In this document: piece by piece, positions 51,577 through 60,800 of the stretch
Numbering within the stretch: the stretch's first letter is position 1
Layout of the letters: each line of letters begins with the position of its first letter
Origin: VBWE01 sp943372645
GTDB lineage: Bacteria; Bacteroidota; Bacteroidia; Palsa-965
Direction of reading: 5' to 3'
Length of the DNA: 64,000 nucleotides
Assembly: GCA_943372645.1 (NCBI GenBank)
Contig: CALRZN010000023.1
Location: 1-64,000, forward strand
Made by a program: the position numbers and the translations under genes
Notes under the pieces: generated by a model
Databases searched by the model: none
The model's input: the letters and a program-made list of their open reading frames with translations, nothing else
What the model was told of the DNA's origin: nothing

Positions 51577-53529
51577 ATGGCTACATACAAAACGCCTGAC
51601 GTTTACGTCGAAGAAATTTCGGTATTTCCGCCTTCCGTTGCCGAAGTGGAAACTGCCATACCGGCTTTTATCGGTTATACTGAGAAAGCCACAAAGGTTA
51701 CTGAAGGCGACCTGGAAATGGTTCCGACCCGCATCAAGTCAATGCTGGAATTTGAACAGTATTATGGCTATGCCGCAGCCCCGGTAATCAATGGTGTTTA
51801 CATTGATGATTCGGGTAACTTCAAATCAGCCGACATCACCACAACCTATTTTACGTATGACAGCATCCGCCTGTTTTATGACAACGGGGGTGGCGATTGT
51901 TACATTGTTTCGGTTGGCAGCTACAACGACGACATTGATGAAACCGCACTGAAAAACGGCCTTTCCGTAGTTGCCAACTACGATGAGCCGACTATCCTGC
52001 TGTTCCCTGACGCAGTTACCCTCGACGCATCGGAGCTGGGCAACCTGCAGAAACAGGCGCTCAAGCAGTGCAACGACCTGATGGACCGCGTATCGGTATT
52101 CGATGTGCAGCTGGGTGATGAAAACGGTGCAAACTTCCGCGACAACATCGGCATGAACTACCTGAAATACGGTATGGCTTACACGCCGTGGCTGAAAGTG
52201 GCACTGAACAAAAACGTAAGCTACAACGACTTCAAGTCGAAAGTATTCCGTGCCAACACCACCACACCGGCACTTTCGCTGAAACTGTTCACTACCAATG
52301 CCGACATCAAAGCGGTTATTGATAATTACGATCTGCTTGTTGCTGACCAGGCTACAGTTACCGCAGATACCACAGCACTGCTCGGGGCCGATACCACCTA
52401 CCGCCAGAAATTCAGCGCGCTCGTAAACGCTTATGAAAGCGACAAGAGCGAAGTGAAACTCGAAGCCATCTTCAAATTCCTGTACGACACTGCGAAAAAA
52501 ATTGACAAGTGGGCAAATACCCTCACCAACAGCAGTCTTTCGGGTGGTGCAGAAGGTTATATCAATACCGACCTGCGCGATGCTTACACTACTGTTATCG
52601 GCTATGAACTTGCCATTGCAGACGAAGTTACTTTCGCTACGGTAACCGGCGGATACACCGATGCAACCATTTCCAACGCCAAGTGGGATGACGGCACTGA
52701 AAACATTTTCAAAGCGGCTTATCTTGATCCGGATGCTTCGATGGCTACTGCACTTGGTGCACTTGCTACCGATGACGAGAAAATGGATTATGCACTGGGC
52801 AAAGTGAAAGTTATTTTCGAAGACATCAACGAAGGATGGCTCGATATCGCAGAAACGGTAAGCAACACCGAAGCGAATTACGAAGCCAACCTGGTGGATT
52901 CATTCCCGCTGTACAAAAACCTGCTGAAAGGCATCAACGACAGCGCCACTGTTATGCCGCCGAGCGGTGCAATGGCCGGTATTTTTGCTGCAACCGACCG
53001 CGACCGCGGGGTTTGGAAAGCACCTGCAAACGTAAGTGTGGCCAGCGTACTCGGCCCGAACTTCACCTTTGCTGCTTCGGAACTCGACAAACTGAACATT
53101 GATGCCAACGCCGGCAAATCCATCAACGCCATCCGCGCATTTGCCGGAAAAGGTACACTGGTTTGGGGCGCACGCACACTGGCCGGTAACGACAACGAAT
53201 GGCGTTACATCCCGGTTCGTCGTTTCTATGTGAACGTGGAAGAATCGATCAAAAAATCGACCTACTGGGCGGTATTTGAACCGAACAACGCGAACACCTG
53301 GATCCGTGTGAAGGGCATGATTGAAAGCTACCTCACCAACAAGTGGAAAGAAGGTGCGCTGGTAGGTGCCAAGCCGGATGAAGCATTCTTTGTGCGCATC
53401 GGTGTGGGACAAACCATGACCCCGGATGATGTACTGAACGGTTACATGAAAGTGGAAATCGGTATGGCAGTAGTTCGCCCGGCTGAATTCATCGTGCTGA
53501 AGTTCTCACACAAACTGCAACAGGCATAA
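51577..53529 (+). CDS. Contractile tail sheath protein (single sheath, large insertion)
   Basis: The 650-residue protein has the sheath N-terminus TYKTPDVYVEEISVFPPSV with VETAIPAFIGYTEKA. The C-terminal conserved sheath core runs from about residue 465: MPPSGAMAGIFAATDRDRGV, VWGARTLAGNDNEWRYIPVR and RRFYVNVEESIKKSTYW. A region of about 230 residues (215-445) is variable and contains helical insertions (KFSALVNAYESDKSEVKLEA). The family usually has 350-500 residues. Contraction drives the inner tube through a target membrane. Afp and PVC use three sheath paralogues; here one gene serves, as in AlgoCIS and many Bacteroidota loci. Confidence 0.95.
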   Translation: MATYKTPDVYVEEISVFPPSVAEVETAIPAFIGYTEKATKVTEGDLEMVPTRIKSMLEFEQYYGYAAAPVINGVYIDDSGNFKSADITTTYFTYDSIRLFYDNGGGDCYIVSVGSYNDDIDETALKNGLSVVANYDEPTILLFPDAVTLDASELGNLQKQALKQCNDLMDRVSVFDVQLGDENGANFRDNIGMNYLKYGMAYTPWLKVALNKNVSYNDFKSKVFRANTTTPALSLKLFTTNADIKAVIDNYDLLVADQATVTADTTALLGADTTYRQKFSALVNAYESDKSEVKLEAIFKFLYDTAKKIDKWANTLTNSSLSGGAEGYINTDLRDAYTTVIGYELAIADEVTFATVTGGYTDATISNAKWDDGTENIFKAAYLDPDASMATALGALATDDEKMDYALGKVKVIFEDINEGWLDIAETVSNTEANYEANLVDSFPLYKNLLKGINDSATVMPPSGAMAGIFAATDRDRGVWKAPANVSVASVLGPNFTFAASELDKLNIDANAGKSINAIRAFAGKGTLVWGARTLAGNDNEWRYIPVRRFYVNVEESIKKSTYWAVFEPNNANTWIRVKGMIESYLTNKWKEGALVGAKPDEAFFVRIGVGQTMTPDDVLNGYMKVEIGMAVVRPAEFIVLKFSHKLQQA

Positions 53530-53572
53530 GCAACTCACGGAATTTTTAATTCACTAAAAACGATATCTAAAA

Positions 53573-54013
53573 ATGGCAAGTACCAATAAATATCCGATGC
53601 CCGCGTTCAGTTTCCTCGTGGAATGGGGCGGCAAATCTGTGAGCTTTTCGGAAGTTTCCGGCCTGACACAGGAAAAACAGCCTATTGAATACCGCTGGGG
53701 CGACAGCCAGGATTATTCATCCATCAAAATGCCCGGCATGGCGAAATTCAACAACATTACCCTCAAACGCGGTATTGTTCCGAGCGACAACCAGTTCTGG
53801 GATTGGCTGAATGAAACCAAAATGAACCAGATCACCCGCCGCGATGTAACCATCAAGCTGCTGAACGAGAAAAAAATGCCGGTAGTGACCTGGCATGTGA
53901 AAAATGCGTTCCCGGTTAAACTGGAAGGTCCGGCAATGAAATCAACCGGTAACGAAGTAGCCATCGAATCAATCGAACTGGCGCACGAAGGTTTAACTGT
54001 TGACAATTCCTAA
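53573..54013 (+). CDS. Inner tube protein 1 (gp19/Afp1-like)
   Basis: The 146-residue protein has the tube pattern YPMPAFSFLVEWGGKSVSFS, EVSGLTQEKQPIEYRWGDSQ and the internal turn MAKFNNITLKRGIVPSDNQFW. It ends VAIESIELAHEGLTV. Such subunits stack as hexameric rings and form the conduit carrying cargo. The regular T4 gp19-like fold is shared with the next gene. Confidence 0.93.
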   Translation: MASTNKYPMPAFSFLVEWGGKSVSFSEVSGLTQEKQPIEYRWGDSQDYSSIKMPGMAKFNNITLKRGIVPSDNQFWDWLNETKMNQITRRDVTIKLLNEKKMPVVTWHVKNAFPVKLEGPAMKSTGNEVAIESIELAHEGLTVDNS

Positions 54014-54025
54014 GCGTAATTAACA

Positions 54026-54502
54026 ATGGCTGACGACAAAACAACATCACCACCACGGTATGTGATACCGGTGAGCTTCTACTTCAAAGTGGAAATTACC
54101 GACATCACCGAAGTTTCCTTCATGGAAGTGGGTGGCCTTACGATGGAAACAGCCGTTGAAGAATTGACCGAGGGCGGTGAGAATCGTTTTTCTCACCGCC
54201 TGCCCGGTCGCTCGAAATTCGGAAATCTTGTGCTCAAACGCGGGATGATTGCCGGCGATTCGAAACTGGCCGACTGGGTGGAAGATGCAATTATCAATCA
54301 CCTGTACACACCCAAAACCGTCAGCGTTTCCCTACTCAAACCGAGTTCCGGAAACAACGGCGCAGAGGTGTTGCGGCAGTGGCAGTTCGAACGCGCTTTC
54401 CCGGTGAAATGGGTGGTTTCCGATTTCAAATCAACGGACAACAACATCGTCATCGAAACATTTGAATTGTCGTACCAGTATTTCAAACGCATTAAAAAAT
54501 AA
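54026..54502 (+). CDS. Inner tube protein 2 (gp19/Afp5-like)
   Basis: The 158-residue paralogue of tube protein 1 keeps YFKVEITDITEVSFMEVGGL, SHRLPGRSKFGNLVLKRGM and a C-terminal IETFELSYQYFKRIK. In Afp/PVC a second tube protein (Afp5/Pvc5) forms the ring joining tube to baseplate, and this gene is placed accordingly. It is 12 nt from the first tube gene. Confidence 0.92.
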   Translation: MADDKTTSPPRYVIPVSFYFKVEITDITEVSFMEVGGLTMETAVEELTEGGENRFSHRLPGRSKFGNLVLKRGMIAGDSKLADWVEDAIINHLYTPKTVSVSLLKPSSGNNGAEVLRQWQFERAFPVKWVVSDFKSTDNNIVIETFELSYQYFKRIKK

Positions 54503-54505
54503 GTT

Positions 54506-54673
54506 ATGCCGATACAGGTTAACGAAATCATCATTAAAGCGGCAGTTACCGAAGGTGCTGCTTCTGCCACAGGCGGTGCAAAACCGGCGGGCGGCGGTGA
54601 TGACAAAGATGCGCTCATCAATGCCTGCGTGGAACAGGTGCTCGAAATTTTACGCAAAGACGAAAAACGTTAA
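54506..54673 (+). CDS. Tiny DUF5908-like protein (Afp6/Pvc6 position)
   Basis: Only 55 residues long. It begins MPIQVNEIIIKAAVTEG, has a Gly/Ala-rich middle (TGGAKPAGGGDD) and ends in a helix (LINACVEQVLEILRKDEKR). The MPIQVNEIIIKA start and terminal ILRK-type helix fit DUF5908, a small family found in contractile injection loci. It starts 3 nt after the second tube gene and ends 6 nt before the LysM-type gene, with a normal start and stop, so it is a real gene despite its size. Confidence 0.82.
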   Translation: MPIQVNEIIIKAAVTEGAASATGGAKPAGGGDDKDALINACVEQVLEILRKDEKR

Positions 54674-54679
54674 GAACAT

Positions 54680-55387
54680 ATGGCTGACGGGAAACTTGAA
54701 AAGCTGACCATTTATACGTACAAGGACGAAAAGTTCGAACAGGCAGGCGATCCGGAAAAGTTCGTCGTGATGTTCAACCCGACGTCGTATGCTGAAAAGT
54801 ACGAAATGGAGTACAAGCAGGACCCTGCTCCCGGTACATCCAAAAGCGCACCCAAATTTGGTTACATCAAACCGAAAGATTACACCTTTGAATTTATCCT
54901 CGATGGCACCGGCGTGTATGAAGATCTTCCGCAGGGAGAGGCCGCACGGTCTGCTTACGTCAACGATAAAATCAAGGACTTTTTAAAAGTCTGCGTGGAT
55001 TATGTGGGCGACAGTCACCGCCCGTATTTCCTGAAAATTTCGTGGGGCCGGCTCACCACCCGCGTAGTTATTAAAAGTGCCGACATCACCTACAACCTGT
55101 TTGATGCCAACGGGAACCCGGTGCGTGCAAAAATTGCTGCCTCGTTTACCGAAAACATCGAAGATTCATTGCGGGTAAAGGAGGAAAAGGCCAAATCGCC
55201 CGACCTCACGCACTTCCGCAAAGTGAAAGAAGAAAGTAAACTGCCCATTATGGTATACAAAGAATACCGCGATCACCTGCCCTACCTGGCGGTGGCGCGT
55301 GCCAACAAACTGAACAATTTCAGAAGCCTGTCAGTAGGAACCACAGTGGCCCTGCCGCCGGTAAAAAATGAAACGGAACAACAATGA
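54680..55387 (+). CDS. CIS tube/LysM-type linker protein (Afp7-like)
   Basis: The 235-residue protein starts LEKLTIYTYKDEKFEQAG and FVVMFNPTSYAEKYEMEY, the CIS-tube-domain signature (FNP-x-SY). The C-terminus has a LysM-like segment (DHLPYLAVARANKLNNFRSL then VGTTVALPP). In Afp/PVC, Afp7/Pvc7 links the end of the tube to the VgrG-like spike. It overlaps the next gene by four bases (ATGA), implying coupled translation. Confidence 0.9.
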   Translation: MADGKLEKLTIYTYKDEKFEQAGDPEKFVVMFNPTSYAEKYEMEYKQDPAPGTSKSAPKFGYIKPKDYTFEFILDGTGVYEDLPQGEAARSAYVNDKIKDFLKVCVDYVGDSHRPYFLKISWGRLTTRVVIKSADITYNLFDANGNPVRAKIAASFTENIEDSLRVKEEKAKSPDLTHFRKVKEESKLPIMVYKEYRDHLPYLAVARANKLNNFRSLSVGTTVALPPVKNETEQQ

Positions 55388-57135
55388 GCGATAACGAACG
55401 GCTCATACCCAACTCACAACCAACCGGCTTAAATACGCTGGTGATTAAAGTGGAAGGCACCGAACTCCCGCAGGAACTGCGCGTGATGTCGGTTGATGTT
55501 GTACGTGTTTTTAATAAAGTTGCAAGTGCCCGTATCGAGTTTCACGACGGCGATTCGGCCAAACAGGATTTCACAAACAGCAACCGTGCTGAATTTGCAC
55601 CCGGAAAAGCCATACAGATTGAAGCCGGGTATCACAGCGATAATGCGATTATTTTTAAAGGAGTTATCATAAACCACAGCATCAAAATTAAAAGTGCACG
55701 TGGCTCCTCGCTGATTATTGAAGCGGCCGACAAGGCTGTTAAACTTACCGGCGCACGCACAAACGCTTATTATTACAACGTAAAAGACAGTGAAACCATC
55801 GAACAGCTTGCCGGTGATGCCGGGCTGGAGAAGGATGTGGAAGCGACCGATGTTACGCACGAAGAAATAATTCAGTATTACTGCACCCCGTGGGATTACA
55901 TCCTTACCCGTGCAGAGTCGAACGGCAAGCTCGTGCTTACCCTCGACGGTAAACTGGTGGTAAAAAAACCGGATACATCCACCGAGCCGGTACTCAAACT
56001 CGAATACGGTGCCACACTCACCGAATTTGAAGCCGAGATGGATTCATCAACCCAGTTCAAAGCGGTAAAAAGCAAAGGCTGGAATTACAGTGATCACGAA
56101 CTGGTAGAATCAGAAGGCAGCAACCCGAATGTAACATCAAACGGAAATATTTCGCCCGACGACCTGGCCAAGGTGCTTGATGTAACTGAGTTTCCGTTAC
56201 TGCACACAGGCAAGTTTACCGAACCGGAACTGAAAAGCTGGACCGACGCACAGATTGTGCGCAACAAACTGGCCCGCATCCGCGGCCGCGCCCGTTTCCA
56301 GGGCTTTGCAGGCATAAAGCCCGGCGATATGATTGAACTGAAAGGCGTGGGCGAACGGTTCAACGGCAAAACCATGGTAACCGGCATACGCCACCAGCTC
56401 GGTACCGGCAACTGGACCACCGACGCGCAGTTTGGTTTTACCACCAAATGGTTCGGCAACACACCGGATATTGTAATTGCAAAAGCCACCGGCACCATTC
56501 CGGGAATTAACGGACTGCACATCGGCATCATCACCAAACTCGAAGAAGATCCGCAGGGCGAAGACCGCATACAGGTTAAGATGCCGCTGGTGGACAATGA
56601 TGCCGAAGGCTACTGGGCGCGCGTGGCACTTACCGATGCCGGCAAAGAACGCGGCGTGTTTTTCCGTCCCGAAGTGGGCGACGAAGTGGTGCTCGGTTTT
56701 CTCAACGACGACCCGCGCCACCCCATCGTGCTCGGTGCGCTGCACAGCAAAAAAAATCCGGCACCGCTTACCGCAACAGACGACAATCACATTAAAGGAA
56801 TTTATACGCGCAGCAAAATCAAACTGGAATTTGATGACGATAAAAAAATCGTTACGATTCTAACACCCGGTGAACAGTCGGTGGTGATTGATGATGATGC
56901 GGGGAAAATAACGCTGAAAGATAAAAACAGCAACAGCATTGAACTGAGCTCGGATGGTATCACCCTTAAAAGCGGAAAGGACATTATCCTGGATGCAACC
57001 GGTGATATCAAAATGAAAGCAGTAAACATTGAAGTAAAAGCCAGCGCCCAGCTGAAAGCAGAAGGCAGTGCCGGTACCGAGGTGAAGTCGGGCGGCAATA
57101 CCGTTGTTAAAGGGGCAATGGTTCAGATAAATTAA
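55384..57135 (+). CDS. VgrG-like spike protein
   Basis: The 583-residue protein has a gp27-like N-terminal part (LNTLVIKVEGTELPQELRVM; VVRVFNKVASARIEFHDGDS), an OB-fold gp5-like domain (GIITKLEEDPQGEDRIQVKM; YWARVALTDAGKERGVFFRP; GDEVVLGFLNDDPRHPIVLG) and a C-terminal beta-helix of repeated strands (DKNSNSIELSSDGITLKSG; GDIKMKAVNIEVKASAQLKA). It trimerises to form the puncturing spike below the tube. No C-terminal effector domain is fused; the beta-helix ends at a PAAR-ready tip. Confidence 0.95.
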   Translation: MSDNERLIPNSQPTGLNTLVIKVEGTELPQELRVMSVDVVRVFNKVASARIEFHDGDSAKQDFTNSNRAEFAPGKAIQIEAGYHSDNAIIFKGVIINHSIKIKSARGSSLIIEAADKAVKLTGARTNAYYYNVKDSETIEQLAGDAGLEKDVEATDVTHEEIIQYYCTPWDYILTRAESNGKLVLTLDGKLVVKKPDTSTEPVLKLEYGATLTEFEAEMDSSTQFKAVKSKGWNYSDHELVESEGSNPNVTSNGNISPDDLAKVLDVTEFPLLHTGKFTEPELKSWTDAQIVRNKLARIRGRARFQGFAGIKPGDMIELKGVGERFNGKTMVTGIRHQLGTGNWTTDAQFGFTTKWFGNTPDIVIAKATGTIPGINGLHIGIITKLEEDPQGEDRIQVKMPLVDNDAEGYWARVALTDAGKERGVFFRPEVGDEVVLGFLNDDPRHPIVLGALHSKKNPAPLTATDDNHIKGIYTRSKIKLEFDDDKKIVTILTPGEQSVVIDDDAGKITLKDKNSNSIELSSDGITLKSGKDIILDATGDIKMKAVNIEVKASAQLKAEGSAGTEVKSGGNTVVKGAMVQIN

Positions 57136-57148
57136 CAGGGACACGAAC

Positions 57149-57439
57149 ATGGGAATGGCCGCACGTACCGGAGATATGCACACCTGCCCGATGGTAACAG
57201 GAACTGTTCCGCACGTGGGTGGCCCGGTAATGCCGCCCGGCTGCCCCACCGTAATGATCGGCGGAATGCCGGCCGCACGCGTGGGCGATATGTGTACCTG
57301 CACCGGTCCGCCCGACTCGATTGTAAAAGGATCGGGTACCGTAATGATCGGGGGAATGCCCGCAGCACGGCAGGGTGATACCACCGCACATGGCGGAAGT
57401 ATCGTAATCGGTTGTCCAACAGTAATGATCGGAGGTTAA
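57149..57439 (+). CDS. PAAR-repeat spike tip protein
   Basis: The 96-residue protein is built of PAAR motifs (GGPVMPPGCPTVMIGGMPAA; RVGDMCTC; GSGTVMIGGMPAARQGDTTA) with His/Cys positions for zinc. It folds into a cone that sharpens the VgrG trimer and can carry effectors. No effector domain is fused. It starts 13 nt after the VgrG-like gene. Confidence 0.95.
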   Translation: MGMAARTGDMHTCPMVTGTVPHVGGPVMPPGCPTVMIGGMPAARVGDMCTCTGPPDSIVKGSGTVMIGGMPAARQGDTTAHGGSIVIGCPTVMIGG

Positions 57440-57443
57440 TCAA

Positions 57444-57869
57444 ATGCGTAATGTACAGGAAGCATCTTTATCGTTTATCGGAACCGGCTGGAGTTTTCCG
57501 CCCCGGTTTTCAAAAACAGCAGGTGACCTTATCATGGTTTCCGACATTGATGATATTATCGAAAGCCTGAGTATCCTGTTATCAACCAGTATGGGCGAAC
57601 GCATCATGGTTCCCTCCTACGGTTCAAACCTGCAGGATTATATTTTCGAACCGATGGGCCAGTCGATGCTGAGTTTTATAGAGAACCTCATTTATGAAGC
57701 GATTCTTTACCACGAACCCCGCATCACGCTGAATAAAGTTTCACTCGATACCAGCAATTATGTGGAAGGCAAACTGCTTATTGAAATTGACTTCACCGTA
57801 TCGAGTACCAACTCACGTTACAATTATGTTTATCCGTTTTATATAAACGAAGGCAGCAGCCTGAAATAA
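57444..57869 (+). CDS. gp25-like baseplate protein (Afp9-like)
   Basis: The 141-residue protein fits the GPW/gp25 family: FIGTGWSFPPRFSKTAGDLI, then DIDDIIESLSILLSTSMGER with the ER-x-M motif (GERIMVPSYGSNLQDYIFEP). gp25 joins the baseplate wedge to the first sheath ring. It starts 4 nt after the PAAR gene and lies 17 nt before the large baseplate gene. Confidence 0.93.
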   Translation: MRNVQEASLSFIGTGWSFPPRFSKTAGDLIMVSDIDDIIESLSILLSTSMGERIMVPSYGSNLQDYIFEPMGQSMLSFIENLIYEAILYHEPRITLNKVSLDTSNYVEGKLLIEIDFTVSSTNSRYNYVYPFYINEGSSLK

Positions 57870-57886
57870 ACAGGGAGAACTACCGT

Positions 57887-60800
57887 ATGCCGATCAACGA
57901 CAACGAATCATCAGCCAACACACACGATCCCTGCGCGTGTGAAACCCGGCACCCGCTCGAACGCGATGGTACAGGGCAAAACCAGCGCCTGCTCCCGGCG
58001 CTCGATCCGGCTTACGTAAAACCGGACGAACGCCGCATCGAAGACATGCTGCTGTTTGCACGCAAATTTGCACAGAAGCTCCGTTTCTTCAGCAACGATA
58101 ATCAACCCGACGGCGACTGGCTCACCTTTATTGAAAACGATGTGACTATGCTGGTTGCGGAAATCAGCAAACTGAACCTGTACGAGGAACGCAAAAAGCT
58201 GCAGGCACGCATCGAAACCATGGAGCAGGACCTCGCCAAAGACCCGGATGCAGATATTGAAGAGGAGCTGCCGCAGGTAATTATTGAACACATTGCCGCG
58301 CTGATCAAAAAAATGAGCAGCTGGTACATCCGGTCAGACAAAGACCTGCGCCTGTACCACGACATTAACCTCACCTTTACATCTGTTTTTGTACCGAACA
58401 TCCGGCGTGTTGCCGGTGTGATAAAAGCAGCCATCAACAAATGGGGCGCACCCGATACACCCATCGCGTTTTATTTTCCCGATTTCGAAGTTTTACTGAA
58501 TGATGAATGGATTGAATACCTGAAACGTCCCGAAATTTTCGGTGAAGATGGCAGCGGCAATATTGACTGGGAAAACGACACCACCATTCCGCCGCTCGAT
58601 GCCGTGTTCCAGGTTGACGGCAATGAAAAGCAACTGTACCGCTCGGCATCCCGTTACCTGCATGGTTTGTATGAACAGCAGGCCAACGCGCTGCAGACCT
58701 TTGCCGTTAAAAAAGAGTTTTACTTAACCGAAACGCTCGAAAACTACCCATACCACAAAGCGCACATCGGGTTGTACCTGGCGTTCCTGCGCGTATTTAC
58801 GTATGCGCAGCAGCACATGAACGGGCTTACCGCGCGCCACCTTGATTATTACTACGAAAGCGTGCTCGGCCTCAAACGCAAAGCCGCCGAACCCGACAAG
58901 GTGCATGTGATTTTTGAACTTGCGAAAAACGTTACCGAGTTCCTGGTTGCGGAAAGCACCGAACTCAATGCGTCGAAAGATAAAAAAGGTGTGCAGGTTG
59001 TTTTTGATACCTGCGACGATCTGCTTGTAAACACCAGCCAGGCAACTACATTTAAAAACCTGCTGATTGAAACGGACCTCACCGGTGCCGCGCAGGACCG
59101 TGATTTTTACGGCATCTATGCTTCGCCGGTGGCCAACTCGTCTGACGGTATCGGCGGGGAGCTGGATAAAGATGTACCGCAATGGGAAGCATTTGGTGAA
59201 AGCCAGCACGGGCTCCTCGATGCAAACCGCACCATGCCCGATGCACGTGTGGGTTTTGCCATTGCATCGCCACAGCTGATACTGGGTGAAGGTGCGCGGG
59301 TAATTACATTGACGTTCCAGATGGAAAGCGGCCAGGAAAAAACACAGGAGATTCTTGACGCGGTTGTGGGGCATTCAGGGGATGCCGTGATCTGCAGGCT
59401 CACCGGGAAAAAAGGCTGGTTTACACCCACGCATAACATTGCGATTAGTATTGAACGCAAAGAAACCATTGACGATGATCAGAGCTGGGTGTTTACCTAT
59501 GGTAACGTTGGTTTTTCCGGATCCTATTATGAAAATGTAAATATTGACCCCATCAAATATGGTGTTCTCGGAAATTATTATACCGAAATGCCGCGGAAAG
59601 ATCTGCTCGTTGCTGAAAAAGCAGGAACGGATGAATCGGCTGCCCGCATCAATGGCAACTCGTTTTATTATGAACTTACACTTACGATAACACTTGATGC
59701 AACCGAACAGGCCATTCTTCCTTATTCGGCTAATGCCCATAAAGGAAGTTATGTTACCTCCTACCCTATTGTTGCCATTGAGTTTCCGAACTATCCTTCG
59801 GATGAATTACCGGCTGAACCAACTTCGGAGGAGTACCAGGCCGCTACAGAACACAAACGGAATGTGTATTCGTTCCTGAAAACGGTAACCATCCGCAACG
59901 GCAAAATCAAGGTTAATGTAACCGGGCTGAAAAATGTAATTGTGCAGAACGATGCAGCCAAACTGAAACCGGATGCGCCGTTCCTGCCGTTCGGTGTGCA
60001 GCCTTCGGTAAATTCATCATTTTACATCGGCAGCCAGGAATTGTTTTACAAAAAACTGGACAACCTTAAAATTTACCTCGCCTGGCATGAAAAACCGGAC
60101 GATTTCGACAGCTATTACCAAACATACAAGATTGCACTGGGGCTGCCCAAAGACCAGCAGGGTAATTATCTGCCACTGTATTTTGCGGCTGCGCTTGAGT
60201 ACCGCGATAACCGGCAATGGAAAAAACTGTCATGCAGTAATTCCGGGTATAATAATGTGCTTTTATTCCCCGGCAAGGAAACCAGCACAGACAGTGATAT
60301 CAACGGTCACTGCATGTTCGAGTTTTCCGCATCGGATCTCGTTACAACCGGCTACAGCAGGATAGATCAGTTTTCCCGTTACACCGGCAGCAACACCATT
60401 GACGAATACAATAACGATGTACAGCGCGGGTTCATCCGCATGAACCTCGGCAATCCCGATTTCCAGCATAAAACCTATGCCGCTGTACTGGCCAAGGTGG
60501 CGTTTGCCACGGCAGCCACTACAGACACAACAGGCCTGAAAGGATTGATTGTTAATCCGCCGTACACGCCTACCATCCGCTCGGTAACTGTTGAATATAC
60601 ATCGGAACAGAAACTCGAAGCCGGTATTGATCAGTTATTCCACCTCTACCCGTTTGGTGAAGCGGAAGTGCTCATCCAGAAAGAAGCAACGTACCTGCTG
60701 CCGCAGTTCCGGCTGTATGATCTGATTGAAGATGAATCTACCGGCAAATCGGTTCCCGAACTGGATGATGAAGAACAGGTTTCCATGCTGTTTATTGGCC

